A stretch of DNA of 50,145 nt from an uncultured Sphingobacteriales bacterium (GTDB lineage: Bacteria; Bacteroidota; Bacteroidia; Chitinophagales; Chitinophagaceae): the NCBI GenBank assembly GCA_946479435.1, contig CAMLFX010000010.1, positions 1 through 50,145 of the forward strand, in the 5' to 3' direction. The position numbers were made by a program, and so were the translations under genes. The notes under the pieces are model-generated. The model saw only the letters and a program-made list of their open reading frames with translations, was not told the DNA's origin and ran no database searches. Below, one piece after another: positions 18,102 to 26,571 of this stretch. The stretch's first letter is position 1. Each line of letters starts with the position of its first letter.

Positions 18102-18688
18102 GGCTGCTTCTTAGGTGTTAGTGGCCTGAGGTGCTTCACCTTGAGGCCTGCTTCCGAATCGGCTATGAGCTCGGCGAGGCGCTTCTGTTGGGTGGCCTCC
18201 TGCTTGGCGCTTACCAGCCACCAGGTAACGTTCTTGCGATAGCCGGGCGGCATTGCCTGGTAGTTCTTCCATGCGGTCTTGTTGGCTTTGAGTTGACGCT
18301 CCATGTCTTTGGGCATGGTGAGCTCGCCTTGTTCGTGGGCGTAGATGTGGCTCTTGCTCTCTTTGCGCTGCTGGTAGGCGGCTATGCCTGCGGGCTGCAT
18401 GAGGCCTTGTTCGGTAAGGGCCTTCACCTTGTTGATGTTGATGGTGCTCCATACGCTGCCGGGGCGGCGGGGTGTGAAGCGTACCTGGTGTGCCTCCATG
18501 CCAAGTGACAGGCCGCGGCTATCGATCCAGCCATAGCAGAGGGCTTGGTCAACCGCTTCGCTCCATGTGATGGAGCGTTTGCCGGTGCCCTTCTTCCAGA
18601 AGCCTACTACCAGCTCAGGCTCTTTGGCGTGGTGCTTGTGCAGCCATTGGCGGAAGGCAGCGGGGGTGGCGAAGAAGGTAGGTTCCAT
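18098..18688 (-). CDS. YdeI/OmpD-associated family protein
   Basis: The 196-residue product opens FFATPAAFRQWLHKHHAKEPELVVGFWKK and has SITWSEAVDQALCYGWIDS followed by FTPRRPGSVWS. All are hallmarks of the YdeI family. Family members are small cytoplasmic proteins of poorly known role, some linked to antimicrobial peptide or bacteriocin resistance. A basic Lys/Arg-rich C-terminal half may bind nucleic acid, but that is speculation. It is convergent with the RemB-like gene and shares the palindrome CTAG (18098-18101), so both stop codons are read from the same four bases. Its base composition is clearly GC-richer than the gene at 19028. Confidence 0.88.
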   Translation of the reverse strand: MEPTFFATPAAFRQWLHKHHAKEPELVVGFWKKGTGKRSITWSEAVDQALCYGWIDSRGLSLGMEAHQVRFTPRRPGSVWSTININKVKALTEQGLMQPAGIAAYQQRKESKSHIYAHEQGELTMPKDMERQLKANKTAWKNYQAMPPGYRKNVTWWLVSAKQEATQQKRLAELIADSEAGLKVKHLRPLTPKKQP

Positions 18689-19027
18689 GAGCCAAACTTA
18701 AGGGAAACACTTGATAGAATTTTGTATCTGTTGTTCAATTTTGTTGAAAAAATAAAAAAATAAAAAAAATTCTGTGCGGCATTTGAGGGCTGAAACCACT
18801 CCCTGTAGCTGCTTTGAGGGCTGAATTGTAGCAAGTGCCTTCGTAGCAAAATTGAACAACACCTATATGTTTTTTTAATGTAAAATCACCTTTTTCGATG
18901 TAATTTTATCATAGCAAATATACGTCAAAAACAATTAAACATTAAAACATTTGTTGCTGATTTATGGAGCGTATTGCATAATAGAAGAAATAATATTATT
19001 TTTATTTCACAATAAACTCTATTAATA
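18689..19027. other. Intergenic region of 339 bases with repeats
   Basis: It lies between the YdeI-family start (minus) and the protease start (plus). It holds poly-A blocks (18747-18770), a 15-base inverted repeat enclosing a 13-base direct repeat, and a minus-strand TATATTTG box at 18915-18922. If that box is used, the YdeI transcript would have a leader of about 220 bases containing the repeats. I see no ORF and no convincing promoter for the protease. Confidence 0.5.
18729..18861. repeat. 15-base inverted repeat enclosing a 13-base direct repeat
   Basis: TGTTGTTCAATTTTG (18729-18743) is the exact reverse complement of 18847-18861. Between the arms, TTTGAGGGCTGAA occurs at 18782-18794 and again at 18813-18825. 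Also between the arms is an A-rich tract that reads as a long T run on the minus strand. No coding capacity is apparent. Confidence 0.7.
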
Positions 19028-22000
19028 ATGAAAAAAGCACTCTTAGCAGTGATTGCATTCTTTGCAATCACTTGCACACATGCACAGGAATTAAAAAACA
19101 ACCTGTATTACTACAAAGGCAAACAAGTACCTCTTAGTATCAATTACAAGACATTTTACATAGCAGCCAGCAGCAATGTAAATCTGAACACTGTATTTGG
19201 TAATTATGGGTACACCATCGATTCGGTTTACGGTGGTACGGTAACGGATTCAGGGTATGCGACACAATATTGGAAGGTAGTACGCATCAATAATGCAAAT
19301 CCTACTTTATCCGGTTACAACACACTCAGAAGTAATCTTAAAAATAATGATAACTTAATAGTGGGTGCATCAGTTGGTACCGATACGCCTACTACTGAGC
19401 TATCACATTATTTCTATGTAAAATTAAAAGATGCTGATGATGAAGGTATATTGGAAGATTATGCAAGCAGCACACATACAATATTATTGGGCCATCTATC
19501 AGAGATGCCTTTGTGGTATAAACTAAAAGTGGATGAAAATTCTGATGGCAACTCACTGGAAATGTCCAACTATTTTTACGAAACAGGAGCATTTGCTGAC
19601 ATTGACCCTGGCTTTATATTACATTTCAAGCTTGCATCTTGCAGCGGCATAAACGATCCATATCATGGAAGTCAGTGGGGATTAGATAAAACCAACACTA
19701 CGCTAACTCCTCCTGTGTATGGCATCAACGCTTGTGATGCATGGTCAAATTCAACATATGGCACATTGGGCGATGCCTCTATCAAAGTTGCAATTGTCGA
19801 CGCAGGTATTCCTGTAGACATAGATCATAGCATGGGAAGAGGGTTAGAATATCCAGAGAATATTGATTATTACGATGCGAAAACCGGCATACATAATCCT
19901 ACTCCTCAGCAGGTTGTTTTTAATGGTGATCACGGAGAATATACTTCTTCAATTATTATCGCACCTCATAATAATATATATCAGGGAAATTATGTTGGCA
20001 TGGCTGGAATAGCGCCTAATTCCAGCCTTATGAATGTTGTGCATGATATGCAATATCAAAATGACATAAATAGCGGAGCGAATATTGGCAATGGTATATC
20101 TTGGGCTGTTAACAATGGGGCTGATATTTTTAATTGCTCATGGGGTGCCCAAAATCAATCTACATCAGTTAATTTACCAAGCCCTATTTTAGATGATGCA
20201 TTATTTAATGCAATGAATAATGGTAGAAATGGCAAGGGCTGTGTTGTAGTATTTTGTGCAGGAAATGATGGAAATTCAATGGATTACCCACAGAATGTTA
20301 GCAGTCTATCTCAAATGCTAACTGTTGGTAGCATCAAATCCGATGGGATGCGCGATGCTGGTAAATCTTCGTATGGGCCTGAGTTAGACATTGTAGCCCC
20401 CGGGCATGATGTACTAGTTGGGTCTGTAGCAAATATTTTCGGGTATGAAAGTGGAACTTCTTACGCTGCGCCTCAAGCCGCAGGTGTTGCGGCATTAATA
20501 CTTGCAAAAAACCCTAACCTTTCGGGAGATGATGTAAGAACTATTATCGAAAATACCACGCAAAAAATTCGCGCAAACAACCCATATGTTTATTCCAGAA
20601 CCCCTCAAAGGCCATGCGGTTCATGGACTGAAGAGCTTGGGTATGGGTTACTGGATGCAGGTGCTGCACTAGAATTAGCAACAACGCCAAGCTTAAACAA
20701 ACCAAACAAAGACCTCTATATAAAAGACAATGTCGGCGATCTTGGAGAAGAGCCCAATCCAGCTACTAGATCAGGAAGCTACTTCTGGTTAAGCGAAGAC
20801 ATATGGATCAGGAATAATAGCGATGGCCTTACTACTCATCAAAGCCCAGTTTATAATCCTAGCGGATCTAATAATGTTACAGTATATGTACGGGTTAGAA
20901 ACAAAGGGGGTGCACCTTCTTTGGGTAATGAAACTCTTGAATTATATTGGTCAAAAGCCAGTACTTCATTGACATGGACTGGCGATTGGACGAGTACAAG
21001 TGGTAGTCCACAACTTGGTGGAAGTATTGCCACAATTCCCATTCCAATACCTGTAATACAACCGGGCTGTGAAGTAATACTTAGCCATAGCTGGACGTTA
21101 CCTAACCCTGCAAATTATGTAGGTCTTACAGGTCGTTTTAGTGGTGTAGCTGCTTGGCATTTTTGCCTATTAGGGCGTATAACGCCAGATGGAACTGACC
21201 CATTGTATTCCCTTTCGGGGTCAAATATTTTTGTTCCTTGGAATAATAACATAGCTATGAAAAATATAACCATCATGAGCTATGGTGGTGCTTTTGCTGT
21301 AGGCATTGCTCCTCCCCCGTTACCTCATAGCCCGCTGGTCAGGTTGAAATTAAGCTCTTCAGCATCAGAAGCTTTATATAACAAAGCAGAGGTGAGTTTT
21401 TCACTAGATAGCCCTACATGGGCTAAATGGCAGGCTGGCGGCGCGTTGGGTAGTGGGTTCCGCATCAAGAAAAATGCAGTTAGAACACTTTTAGCAACCG
21501 GTCCGGATATAGTACTGCAAAACCTGACATTAGATAACGCACAGACCTATTTAACAGCCGTGCAGGTAAACTTTTTAACGGAAGCACCAGCTACCACACA
21601 AACTGAATTTAACCTTGACCTTATAGAAACAGATAGTACAGGAGATACTATAATTGGTGGCGAACGGTTTATAGTTGAGAAGCCTGAACGCAGCGATATG
21701 TTTAGTGCAGACGCCAGCTATACTGAGCCATCAGGAAGCGATGGAACCACATTTGTTTTGCATTCTACTACGTTCAGTGAACCTGTAACTTATAAATGGT
21801 ATACAGCAGATACTACATTCGTAGATAGTGGCGCAAATATTACGGTACATCCTACCGCTACTACAAACTATATATTGGAGGTAACCTCAAATACAGATGG
21901 GTATAAAGATTATGACAACGTACTTGTAACAGTAAGCCCGAATTACATAACATCAATTTCCCCTAACCCTGCAAGTGGCAGCGTAACAGTAGGCTATCAT

Positions 22001-22195
22001 GTTATTAATACAGTTTCAACTGCTCAGATAAGAATAACCAATATATCCAATCCGTCCATTTATCAAACATACAGCATCAATAAATCACTTAATAGTGCAA
22101 CACTAAATATTGGCGGACTACCTACAGGCAATTATACTGTAAGACTAATTTGTGATAATATTTTGGCAGATACAGAACAATTAATAAAGAACTAA
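19028..22195 (+). CDS. Secreted subtilisin-like (S8) protease with T9SS type A tail
   Basis: The 1055-residue protein starts with a signal peptide cleaved near HAQ (residue 20). A propeptide-like region of about 180 residues follows. The S8 domain has Asp258 in VAIVDAGIP, His302 in GDHGEYTS, oxyanion Asn413 in CAGNDG, and Ser478 in GTSYAAP. A beta-rich CARDB-like domain starting DLYIKDNVGD follows (about 565-760), then further beta domains. The tail begins ISPNPASGSVTVGY and ends in a short basic segment, a type A sorting signal for type IX secretion. It is likely an extracellular or surface protease used to degrade proteins or to process other secreted proteins. Its AT-rich codons contrast with the genes just upstream. 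Confidence 0.92.
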   Translation: MKKALLAVIAFFAITCTHAQELKNNLYYYKGKQVPLSINYKTFYIAASSNVNLNTVFGNYGYTIDSVYGGTVTDSGYATQYWKVVRINNANPTLSGYNTLRSNLKNNDNLIVGASVGTDTPTTELSHYFYVKLKDADDEGILEDYASSTHTILLGHLSEMPLWYKLKVDENSDGNSLEMSNYFYETGAFADIDPGFILHFKLASCSGINDPYHGSQWGLDKTNTTLTPPVYGINACDAWSNSTYGTLGDASIKVAIVDAGIPVDIDHSMGRGLEYPENIDYYDAKTGIHNPTPQQVVFNGDHGEYTSSIIIAPHNNIYQGNYVGMAGIAPNSSLMNVVHDMQYQNDINSGANIGNGISWAVNNGADIFNCSWGAQNQSTSVNLPSPILDDALFNAMNNGRNGKGCVVVFCAGNDGNSMDYPQNVSSLSQMLTVGSIKSDGMRDAGKSSYGPELDIVAPGHDVLVGSVANIFGYESGTSYAAPQAAGVAALILAKNPNLSGDDVRTIIENTTQKIRANNPYVYSRTPQRPCGSWTEELGYGLLDAGAALELATTPSLNKPNKDLYIKDNVGDLGEEPNPATRSGSYFWLSEDIWIRNNSDGLTTHQSPVYNPSGSNNVTVYVRVRNKGGAPSLGNETLELYWSKASTSLTWTGDWTSTSGSPQLGGSIATIPIPIPVIQPGCEVILSHSWTLPNPANYVGLTGRFSGVAAWHFCLLGRITPDGTDPLYSLSGSNIFVPWNNNIAMKNITIMSYGGAFAVGIAPPPLPHSPLVRLKLSSSASEALYNKAEVSFSLDSPTWAKWQAGGALGSGFRIKKNAVRTLLATGPDIVLQNLTLDNAQTYLTAVQVNFLTEAPATTQTEFNLDLIETDSTGDTIIGGERFIVEKPERSDMFSADASYTEPSGSDGTTFVLHSTTFSEPVTYKWYTADTTFVDSGANITVHPTATTNYILEVTSNTDGYKDYDNVLVTVSPNYITSISPNPASGSVTVGYHVINTVSTAQIRITNISNPSIYQTYSINKSLNSATLNIGGLPTGNYTVRLICDNILADTEQLIKN

Positions 22196-22210
22196 TTTCT
22201 CCAGGCATTA

Positions 22211-22240
22211 AAAGTAGATGGTGTTTTCACCATCTACTTT
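22211..22240. terminator. Terminator hairpin after the protease gene
   Basis: AAAGTAGATGGTG and CACCATCTACTTT form a perfect 13-base stem around TTTT, 15 bases after the protease stop. The convergent gene at 22274 ends 33 bases further on, so the hairpin may serve both strands. Confidence 0.8.
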
Positions 22241-22273
22241 ATGTATATCTATTCCACTACCTAGGTGATAGAA

Positions 22274-22687
22274 TTATTCAACACCCTTCTCTTTCAGCTC
22301 TACTTCTTTCTCTTTTACTTCTTCTTCTTTCAGGGTGGCTTCGGCGCGTTCGGCTTTGAGGTGTACACGTACACGGGCGTAAAAACTCATGTATATATTG
22401 GCCACCCATACCAGTGAGAAACCGGCAATGAGGTAGCCGCGCCAGTCGGTAAAGAGCAATGTGTATTTGGTAATGATGAGGAAAAGGATGGTAACGTAGT
22501 GGCTGAAGCAGTACTCGCAGGTAAAAAGGTAGAAGAACTTGCGTTCGAGAAGTGTTTTGCGCTCTTTGCTGCAGCGCACGCAAAAGTCATGTACCTCGCG
22601 GAAGACCTCTTCGTGGGTCACCGTCCAGGCGATGCAGGCTATGGGTATAGCCAATATAAGGAGCCATGCTATTTGTGTGACTAACAT
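22274..22687 (-). CDS. Small membrane protein with two CxxC motifs
   Basis: I choose the ATG at 22687, which gives 137 residues starting directly with a hydrophobic helix (about residues 4-22). A cytoplasmic or periplasmic segment carries C36VRC39 and C57EYC60, suggesting a four-cysteine metal site or redox pairs at the membrane edge. Two more helices follow at about 61-78 and 84-103. The C-terminal 30 residues are almost entirely Lys/Glu with EEVKEKEVELKEK, predicted helical. I do not recognise the family. An upstream start at 22738 is possible but adds a non-hydrophobic Cys-containing stretch. Confidence 0.7.
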   Translation of the reverse strand: MLVTQIAWLLILAIPIACIAWTVTHEEVFREVHDFCVRCSKERKTLLERKFFYLFTCEYCFSHYVTILFLIITKYTLLFTDWRGYLIAGFSLVWVANIYMSFYARVRVHLKAERAEATLKEEEVKEKEVELKEKGVE

Positions 22688-22755
22688 GCTGTGTAGAATA
22701 TTGTTGCTACAAGAAACATGCGAATATTGTGCCGCCACATATTGGCAAAAGAAAT

Positions 22756-22775
22756 CCCCGCCTTACAGGGCGGGG
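22756..22775 (-). terminator. Terminator after the YtxH gene
   Basis: On the minus strand CCCCGCC and GGCGGGG form a GC-rich stem around a 6-base loop and are followed by ATTTCTTTT. It lies about 47 bases past the YtxH stop. Confidence 0.7.
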
Positions 22776-22821
22776 GCTTGTTAAAAAAACATTCCAAACT
22801 TTATATACATCAGCGCCCGGC

Positions 22822-23145
22822 TTAAGAAAGCTGGCTGCCTACTTTGCTCTTTACTTTCTTAGCGCTGTTTGCGCCTTCGTCAAGTATTGCAGATATTTTT
22901 TCGCGGGCTTCGTCGCTAAGGCCTTCTATTTCATTGCTTACCAGGTTTTTCAGGCTGTGCAGTTTGTTGCCGCCGAACTTAGCAACTTTATCGCCGTATT
23001 CAGTAGCGAGTTTCAGAAAAGCGTCTTTCCATTCACCGGCGTTATCGGCCAGGTCGGAAGTAATTTTTTTACCTTTTTTAGTAGTAAGCAGCAAGGCAAT
23101 AGCGCCACCGGCTGCGGCTATCAGTAATAAGCGTGATGTTTTCAT
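22822..23145 (-). CDS. YtxH domain-containing protein
   Basis: The 107-residue protein has an N-terminal hydrophobic segment rich in Ala/Gly (MKTSRLLLIAAAGGAIALLLTTKKGKK), the signature start of YtxH-family proteins. A charged amphipathic helical region of about 75 residues with many Lys, Glu and Ala follows. Family members are membrane-anchored and often stress-associated, but the molecular role is undefined. It is transcribed away from uvrB, sharing the 138-base gap at 23146-23283, and is followed by its own terminator. Confidence 0.82.
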   Translation of the reverse strand: MKTSRLLLIAAAGGAIALLLTTKKGKKITSDLADNAGEWKDAFLKLATEYGDKVAKFGGNKLHSLKNLVSNEIEGLSDEAREKISAILDEGANSAKKVKSKVGSQLS

Positions 23146-23226
23146 TTTGTCAATTTTTAAATAGTTATTTCAGGCTTATGCCCTACACAAATTGTGGAAT
23201 GAAAACCGTGCCATGATTGAAGATGG

Positions 23227-23244
23227 AATTGTTAAATGACAATT
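23227..23244. promoter_or_regulatory. Dyad upstream of uvrB, candidate operator
   Basis: AATTGT (23227-23232) and ACAATT (23239-23244) form a perfect 6-base inverted repeat with a 6-base spacer, 40 bases before the uvrB ATG. TAACTTCG at 23270-23277 resembles a -7 box. An operator role, possibly in DNA-damage control, is inferred only from position. Confidence 0.35.
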
Positions 23245-23283
23245 AAGAAATTGAGCTGGGGAGATTCTGTAACTTCGTAAGGT

Positions 23284-25308
23284 ATGTTTAAGATAAACAG
23301 GCCCTACCCGCCTGCCGGCGACCAGCCACAGGCTATAAAAGAATTGGTAAAGGGTATAAATGAGGGGGAACAATTCCAGACACTGCTGGGTGTAACCGGC
23401 TCGGGCAAGACCTTTACCATGGCCAACGTAATACAAGAGGTAAAAAAACCCACCCTTGTACTGACGCACAACAAAACACTTGTGGCGCAACTGTATGGGG
23501 AATTCAGGCAGTTTTTCCCCGACAATGCTGTGGAGTATTTCGTATCGTACTACGACTATTACCAGCCCGAGGCGTACATACCCACATCGAACACTTATAT
23601 AGAGAAAGACCTTTCGATAAACGAGGAACTGGAGAAGCTGCGTCTGCGTGCCACGAGCAGCCTGCTGAGTGGCAGGAGGGATATTATTGTGGTAGCATCG
23701 GTGAGCTGTATATATGGTATGGGTAACCCTACCGAATATGCCAATGGTATCATCCGCTTTAACCGCGGCGATAATATAGGCCGCAACCCCTTCCTCCACA
23801 ACCTGGTGAATGCGCAATACATGCGCAGCCAGGGGGATTTTACCCGTGGTACCTTCCGTGTAAATGGCGATACGGTGGATATCAATCTGCCTTATGTTGA
23901 CTATGGTTACCGCATTACCTTCTTTGGCGATGAGGTGGAAGAGATAGAGAGCTTTGAAACAGATACGGGGAAGCGCATAGGTGTGATGGAAAATGCGGCG
24001 ATATTCCCGGCCAACCTCTACTTAGCACCTAGAAACCTGATGAGCCAGATCATCCACGAGATACAGGATGAACTGCATGCACAGGAAGAGTATTTTAAAC
24101 GCATCAACAAACCGCTGGAAGCACAGCGCATAAAAGAACGCGTGAACTACGACCTGGAGATGATACAGGAACTTGGCTTCTGTCCCGGTATAGAAAACTA
24201 CTCCCGTTTCCTGGACAGGCGTAACCCCGGTACAAGACCCTTCTGTTTGCTGGATTATTTTAGCGATGACTTTTTACTGATCGTGGATGAGAGCCACGTA
24301 ACCATACCACAGATAAGCGGTATGTATGGCGGTGACCGTTCGCGCAAGTTGAACCTGGTTGATTTTGGGTTCAGGCTGCCATCGGCGCTGGATAACAGGC
24401 CGTTGAATTTTCATGAGTTTGAAAGCCTGCTGAACCAAGTAGTATTTGTAAGCGCCACGCCGGGCAAATATGAGCTGGAACAGACAGGGGGTGTAGTAAC
24501 AGAGCAGGTAGTAAGGCCTACGGGGCTACTTGACCCGCCCATACAAATAAGGCCTAGCATTAACCAGATAGATGACCTGCTGGATGAGATAGACTACCGT
24601 GTAAAGAAAGGCGACCGTGTGCTGGTGACCACGCTTACCAAACGCATGGCCGAAGAACTGGATAAATACCTGAAAAGGATCAATGTCAATTCGAGGTATA
24701 TACACAGTGAAGTTGACACGCTGGAAAGGGTGGAGATTTTGCGCGACTTACGCTTAGGTAATATAGATGTATTGGTGGGTGTGAACCTGCTTAGGGAAGG
24801 GCTTGATCTGCCCGAGGTATCGCTGATGGCGATACTGGATGCTGATAAGGAAGGCTTCCTGCGCGATGAGCGTTCGCTGACGCAGATGGCGGGGCGTGCC
24901 GCGCGTAATGTGGATGGCCTTGTTATCTTCTATGCTGATAAGATGACTGATAGCATGCAGCGCACGATAGATGAAACTAACCGCCGCCGTGAAAAGCAAT
25001 TGAAATACAACGAAGCGCATGGCATAGTACCTAAGGGGGTCTTCAAATCGAAAGAGGAGATCATGAAGCAGACTTCGGTGCTGGATATAAAAGGCTACAA
25101 AGAAGAAGACCCATACGCTATAAAAGATGGCGTAAGTATGGCTGCAGAAGATGAAGTGGAGTATAAGAACATAGCACAACTGGATAAGCTGATAAATCAA
25201 ACCAAGAAGATGATGGAAAAAAGCGCCAAGGAATTGGACTTTATGGAAGCTGCCCGCCTGCGCGATAAGCTCTTCCAGTTGCAGAAAGAGAAGGAAGCAA
25301 TGAAATAA
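23284..25308 (+). CDS. uvrB: Excinuclease ABC subunit B
   Basis: UvrB is the damage-verifying helicase-like subunit of nucleotide excision repair and works with UvrA and UvrC. The 674-residue length matches the family. Walker A GVTGSGKT is at 36-43, and the beta-hairpin that clamps DNA shows YYDYYQPEAYIP near residue 100. Helicase motifs such as ILDADKEGFLRDERSLTQ and GRAARN lie near 530-550. The C-terminal UVR motif (LDKLINQTKKMMEKSAKELDFMEAARLRD) binds UvrC. The stop codon directly abuts that of dinB. Confidence 0.98.
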   Translation: MFKINRPYPPAGDQPQAIKELVKGINEGEQFQTLLGVTGSGKTFTMANVIQEVKKPTLVLTHNKTLVAQLYGEFRQFFPDNAVEYFVSYYDYYQPEAYIPTSNTYIEKDLSINEELEKLRLRATSSLLSGRRDIIVVASVSCIYGMGNPTEYANGIIRFNRGDNIGRNPFLHNLVNAQYMRSQGDFTRGTFRVNGDTVDINLPYVDYGYRITFFGDEVEEIESFETDTGKRIGVMENAAIFPANLYLAPRNLMSQIIHEIQDELHAQEEYFKRINKPLEAQRIKERVNYDLEMIQELGFCPGIENYSRFLDRRNPGTRPFCLLDYFSDDFLLIVDESHVTIPQISGMYGGDRSRKLNLVDFGFRLPSALDNRPLNFHEFESLLNQVVFVSATPGKYELEQTGGVVTEQVVRPTGLLDPPIQIRPSINQIDDLLDEIDYRVKKGDRVLVTTLTKRMAEELDKYLKRINVNSRYIHSEVDTLERVEILRDLRLGNIDVLVGVNLLREGLDLPEVSLMAILDADKEGFLRDERSLTQMAGRAARNVDGLVIFYADKMTDSMQRTIDETNRRREKQLKYNEAHGIVPKGVFKSKEEIMKQTSVLDIKGYKEEDPYAIKDGVSMAAEDEVEYKNIAQLDKLINQTKKMMEKSAKELDFMEAARLRDKLFQLQKEKEAMK

Positions 25309-26412
25309 TTAATCGAACAACCTGAGCTGACCGGGATTTTCGCGGCGGCGCTCCTTTGCTGTGGCTTCGCCAAAGTTGGAGAGCGTGATGCCCAGCAGCC
25401 TTACTTTCTTAAGGGTAAGGTCGGTTTGCCCTAATAGCATTTTCGCAGTATCTGCAATAGTCTGCACATCGTTAGTAGGAAATAGGAATGACTGGCTGCG
25501 TGTGATGAGCTTAAAATCGTGGTATTTTATTTTGAGTGTGATGGTACGGCCTTTCAATTCATAACGCTCCAGGCGATTGTACACAAGCTGGGCTATTTTA
25601 TCCAGTTCATCGTTCATTTCATTTATATCGCTAAGATCGTAAGGGAAGGTATCTTCCGCACCTACCGATTTTATCTCGCGTTCAGTTTGTACTTCCCTGT
25701 TATCGATGCCACGCACAATATTAAAATAGAACCTTCCGGCTTTGCCGAAATGCTGCACCATCTCATCGTTAGATAGTTTCTTAAGGTCGGCCCCCGTATG
25801 CAAACCCATGCTCTTCATTTTATCGGCAGTCACTTTACCCACGCCATAAAATTTTTCAACAGGCAGCTGCTCCATAAATGTTTCAACTGACGAAGGCCCA
25901 ATAAATGTAAGCCCGTCGGGCTTGTTCATATCGGAAGCAATTTTTGCGATGAACTTATTGACGGAAACACCTGCAGAGGCGGTAAGATTCAATTCGCTTT
26001 TTATAGCCTGCTTTATTTCTTTAGCAATGTCGATTGCGGAGCCTATATCCAACTTATCGTTAGTAACATCGAGGAATGCCTCATCGAGCGAGAGTGGTTC
26101 TATCTTATCGGTATATCGCTGAAAAATGCGGCGGATGTGCTGGGACACTTCCTTGTACACATCGAACCTTGGGCGAACGAAAATAATATCGGGGTAAAGC
26201 TCTAAGGCACGACGTGAAGACATGGCAGAACGTATGCCGAACTTACGCGCTTCGTAACTGGCTGTGGCTACCACCCCCCGGCCTTGCGGCGAACCGCCTA
26301 CGGCAATGGCCTTACCCATATATTCAGGGTTATCGCGCTGCTCTACAGATGCATAGAACGCATCCATATCGATATGAATAATTTTTCGCTGAGGGGTAGT
26401 ACTGTCCAACAT
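25309..26412 (-). CDS. dinB: DNA polymerase IV (Y-family)
   Basis: It is an error-prone translesion polymerase. The ATG at 26412 gives 367 residues beginning MLDSTTPQRKIIHIDMDAFY. Catalytic acids are in DMDAFYASVE and SLDEAFLDVT, with the steric-gate region in FYASVE. The helix-hairpin-helix region follows (YGVGKVTADKMKSMG), then the little-finger domain. The last residues, GQLRLFD, match the beta-clamp binding motif QLxLF. A longer reading to 26517 lacks family similarity. The gene ends tail to tail with uvrB with no spacer (TAATTA at the junction) and no terminator. Confidence 0.97.
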   Translation of the reverse strand: MLDSTTPQRKIIHIDMDAFYASVEQRDNPEYMGKAIAVGGSPQGRGVVATASYEARKFGIRSAMSSRRALELYPDIIFVRPRFDVYKEVSQHIRRIFQRYTDKIEPLSLDEAFLDVTNDKLDIGSAIDIAKEIKQAIKSELNLTASAGVSVNKFIAKIASDMNKPDGLTFIGPSSVETFMEQLPVEKFYGVGKVTADKMKSMGLHTGADLKKLSNDEMVQHFGKAGRFYFNIVRGIDNREVQTEREIKSVGAEDTFPYDLSDINEMNDELDKIAQLVYNRLERYELKGRTITLKIKYHDFKLITRSQSFLFPTNDVQTIADTAKMLLGQTDLTLKKVRLLGITLSNFGEATAKERRRENPGQLRLFD

Positions 26413-26426
26413 TCGCCTAATACCAA

Positions 26427-26441
26427 ACTGTTGTGTACAGT
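26427..26441. promoter_or_regulatory. Dyad just upstream of dinB, candidate operator
   Basis: ACTGT (26427-26431) and ACAGT (26437-26441) form a perfect inverted repeat with a 5-base spacer, 15 bases before the dinB ATG. The half-sites recall CTGT...ACAG of E. coli LexA boxes, but the spacing differs and Bacteroidetes LexA sites are not the same. The rest of 26442-26571 shows nothing recognisable. Confidence 0.35.
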
Positions 26442-26571
26442 AAGTTAGTAAATTTATGTTAGTAAGAACAATGATACTCCCAAGCGTCAACAAACGGAAA
26501 ACGAAGACTGCTGACAAAGACCAAGTGTTCAGGGTCGCAGGAAAATTAGGAGATATTTTAATTAAACAGGA

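Noticed and set aside
18729..18861. Insertion sequence bounded by the 15-base inverted repeat
   Set aside because: The interval is only 133 bases, has no transposase, and no target-site duplication is visible. I kept it only as a repeat of unknown nature.
26413..26517. N-terminal extension of DinB
   Set aside because: DinB proteins begin shortly before the HIDMDAFY motif, and the extension has no similarity to the family.
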